In this document: positions 62,823 through 64,000 of the stretch, one piece after another | Layout: every line of letters starts with the position of its first letter | Numbering within the stretch: the first letter of the stretch is position 1 | Program-made: the position numbers and the translations under genes | From: Streptomyces capillispiralis | GTDB lineage: Bacteria; Actinomycetota; Actinomycetes; Streptomycetales; Streptomycetaceae | DNA length: 64,000 nt | Assembly: GCF_007829875.1 (NCBI RefSeq) | Contig: NZ_VIWV01000001.1 | Coordinates: 4,062,501-4,126,500, forward strand | Direction of reading: 5' to 3' | Notes under the pieces: model-generated | What the model was told of the DNA's origin: nothing | Seen by the model: only the letters and a program-made list of their open reading frames with translations | Databases searched by the model: none

Positions 62823-62904
62823 GGGCTTCCTCTCGGTTTCGGGCATGGGCGGGGTAGGGACGTGGCGCGAGACGGTCACGCCGGCCGCAGAAGGGGGAAT
62901 GCGG

Positions 62905-64000
62905 CTACTCGGTCGCCGGGCGGGTGGCGGGCACGGCGGCGGAGGACGAGGACGGCGCGGCCGACTCGATGACGGGCCGGAAGGAGTCGAGCCGCGGGAG
63001 TTCCGGAACCAGGGCGGCGGTGTCGCGGCAGACGGCTGCCGCGTCATCGAGGGTGAGGTGGGGCGAGCGGACTCGGGACCAGCCGCCGGAAGAGTCTCCG
63101 ACGACGGCGACACCAGGCCGGTCGGCGGGAATCGAGGTTGCGGCGAGTGCCGCCTCAGGGGAGATGTCGGCGAGCGCCATGTTCGCCGACGACTCGTCGT
63201 TGACGCGGTGGCACACCCGGCCGGTCAGCTGAGCGCGCAGCATGGTGGCCCCCTTGCCGAGTTCGGAGCCGAAGCGCTGGCCGCACACCTCCAGGTAGAT
63301 GCCGGCCGCGCGGCCGAGCTGGGCGATACGGATGAGCTTGGTGACCATGGCATCCCGCCGCTTCTCTTCGTCCTTGCCCGCTGCGAGGAAGAGTTCGGCC
63401 ACCTCGTCCACGACGACCACGACCGGCACCGGCCGCACGGATTCCGGCAGTCCCCACACGTCCGAGGTGAGCACGGAGTCGGGTCCGGCATCTCCCGAGA
63501 GCCCGATCAGGCGGAACCGTGCTTCCATCTCATCCAGCAGGACGTCGAGGAGATCGTTCGCACGGTCCGGGTGGTCGGCGAGCGCGGACAGGCGGGGCGT
63601 GAAGGGCGCCAGTTCGACGCCCCATTTGCAGTCGATGCCGACCAGCACGACCGGTTGCCGGGCCAGGCCGCACAGCAGGTTGCGCAGGTAGACGGACTTG
63701 CCGGACTGTGTGGCGCCGAGGATGAGTTCGTGTGGCACGGTGCGGAAATCCCGTACATGCCACTCGCCGTCCTCCCGCAGTGCCAGCGGCAGCGAGAGCG
63801 GTTCAGTCGCCAACCGTCGCCGGGCGGGCCGTACCTCGGTAAGCACGTCCCAGCCGACCAGCCGTAGTTCGAGCCGTCCCGGCTTCGTGGGACGCACGTG
63901 CACGGCGTGGGCTCCCCAGGCGTGCCGCAGCCGGTCGGCCGAGGCGGTGAAGTCTTCGGGCGCCTGCCCGGCGGCCATGCGCAGTCGCATCACGAGCCCG
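62905..64000 (-). CDS. traB: TraB/FtsK-type AICE DNA translocase, partial
   Basis: At least 365 residues; the frame stays open to the window end, so the N-terminus is missing. Walker A is GATQSGKS, Walker B is VVVVVDEVAEL, and the arginine-containing end (QLTGRVCHRVNDESSANMALAD) is as in FtsK/SpoIIIE translocases of AICEs. It moves double-stranded DNA between hyphae, unlike relaxase-based conjugation. The upstream part with transmembrane segments would lie beyond 64000. Confidence 0.93.
   Translation of the reverse strand, partial: GLVMRLRMAAGQAPEDFTASADRLRHAWGAHAVHVRPTKPGRLELRLVGWDVLTEVRPARRRLATEPLSLPLALREDGEWHVRDFRTVPHELILGATQSGKSVYLRNLLCGLARQPVVLVGIDCKWGVELAPFTPRLSALADHPDRANDLLDVLLDEMEARFRLIGLSGDAGPDSVLTSDVWGLPESVRPVPVVVVVDEVAELFLAAGKDEEKRRDAMVTKLIRIAQLGRAAGIYLEVCGQRFGSELGKGATMLRAQLTGRVCHRVNDESSANMALADISPEAALAATSIPADRPGVAVVGDSSGGWSRVRSPHLTLDDAAAVCRDTAALVPELPRLDSFRPVIESAAPSSSSAAVPATRPATE

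Larger units (their letters stand above)
58150..64000. mobile_element. left part of a pSAM2-type AICE
   Basis: int, xis and rep genes in a coupled minus-strand series next to tRNA-Arg, followed by spd-like small membrane genes, a DUF2637 protein and TraB, is the order of pSAM2-type actinomycete integrative conjugative elements. The right end and second att lie outside the window. Confidence 0.9.

Overview
The window is high-GC actinobacterial DNA that reads as a Streptomyces chromosome. Gene content and order (seryl-tRNA synthetase, prephenate dehydratase, a Tat-exported Dyp peroxidase, then a CopCD/PCuAC/Sco/YcnI copper set), GTG starts, tight ATGA overlaps, a subtilisin-inhibitor gene and SpoIIE-type phosphatases all point there. 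Two perfect parS sites (2336-2349, 13976-13989) and several intergenic DnaA boxes suggest a position fairly near oriC.

Region 1 (1-29.9 kb) is conserved core. It holds an M23 peptidase end, two Cof-type HAD phosphatases, an LLM oxidoreductase, KptA, an alpha/beta-hydrolase–SDR fusion, and a four-gene ABC-2 transporter set (5.0-8.6 kb). A long leftward block follows: ycnI-like, sco, PCuAC, copCD, dtpA, pheA, serS, HAD. After that come signalling and housekeeping genes: two small HATPase proteins, aminopeptidase P, a GAF-SpoIIE phosphatase, a prim-pol protein, a SEC-C protein, GDPD and an HtrA-type protease.

Region 2 (30.0-36.7 kb) is a decayed integrative element in the 3' half of tRNA-Ser(UGA). 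A 61-bp direct repeat bounds it (30001-30061 and 36659-36719). Two GntR regulators and a row of small overlapping genes remain, but rep, xis and transfer genes are gone. A low-GC segment carrying a ParB/sulfiredoxin-like gene truncates the integrase, which also has an in-frame amber codon. A degenerate internal att core and a second, internally deleted integrase remnant show that at least two elements stacked here.

Region 3 (36.8-57.3 kb) is lineage-variable chromosome. It has a secreted FG-GAP protein, a PucR regulator next to a PLP decarboxylase-fold enzyme with a strong hairpin between them, a YunG-like pseudogene, a DinB-fold protein and a second prim-pol protein. Then come a SigE-family sigma factor, an acyl-CoA ligase, an MFS/TetR divergent pair with visible operators, a 1531-residue PAS/degenerate-kinase/receiver protein and an SSI-family inhibitor.

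Region 4 (57.4-64.0 kb) has tRNA-Ser(GCU), a broken fumarylacetoacetase fragment and tRNA-Arg(ACG), then the left end of a pSAM2-type AICE: int, xis, rep (apparently frameshifted), small spd/transfer genes and a TraB/FtsK gene running off the window. The two tRNA-targeted elements are at different stages of decay: the first is immobile by its own integrase, while the second keeps an intact int/xis pair.
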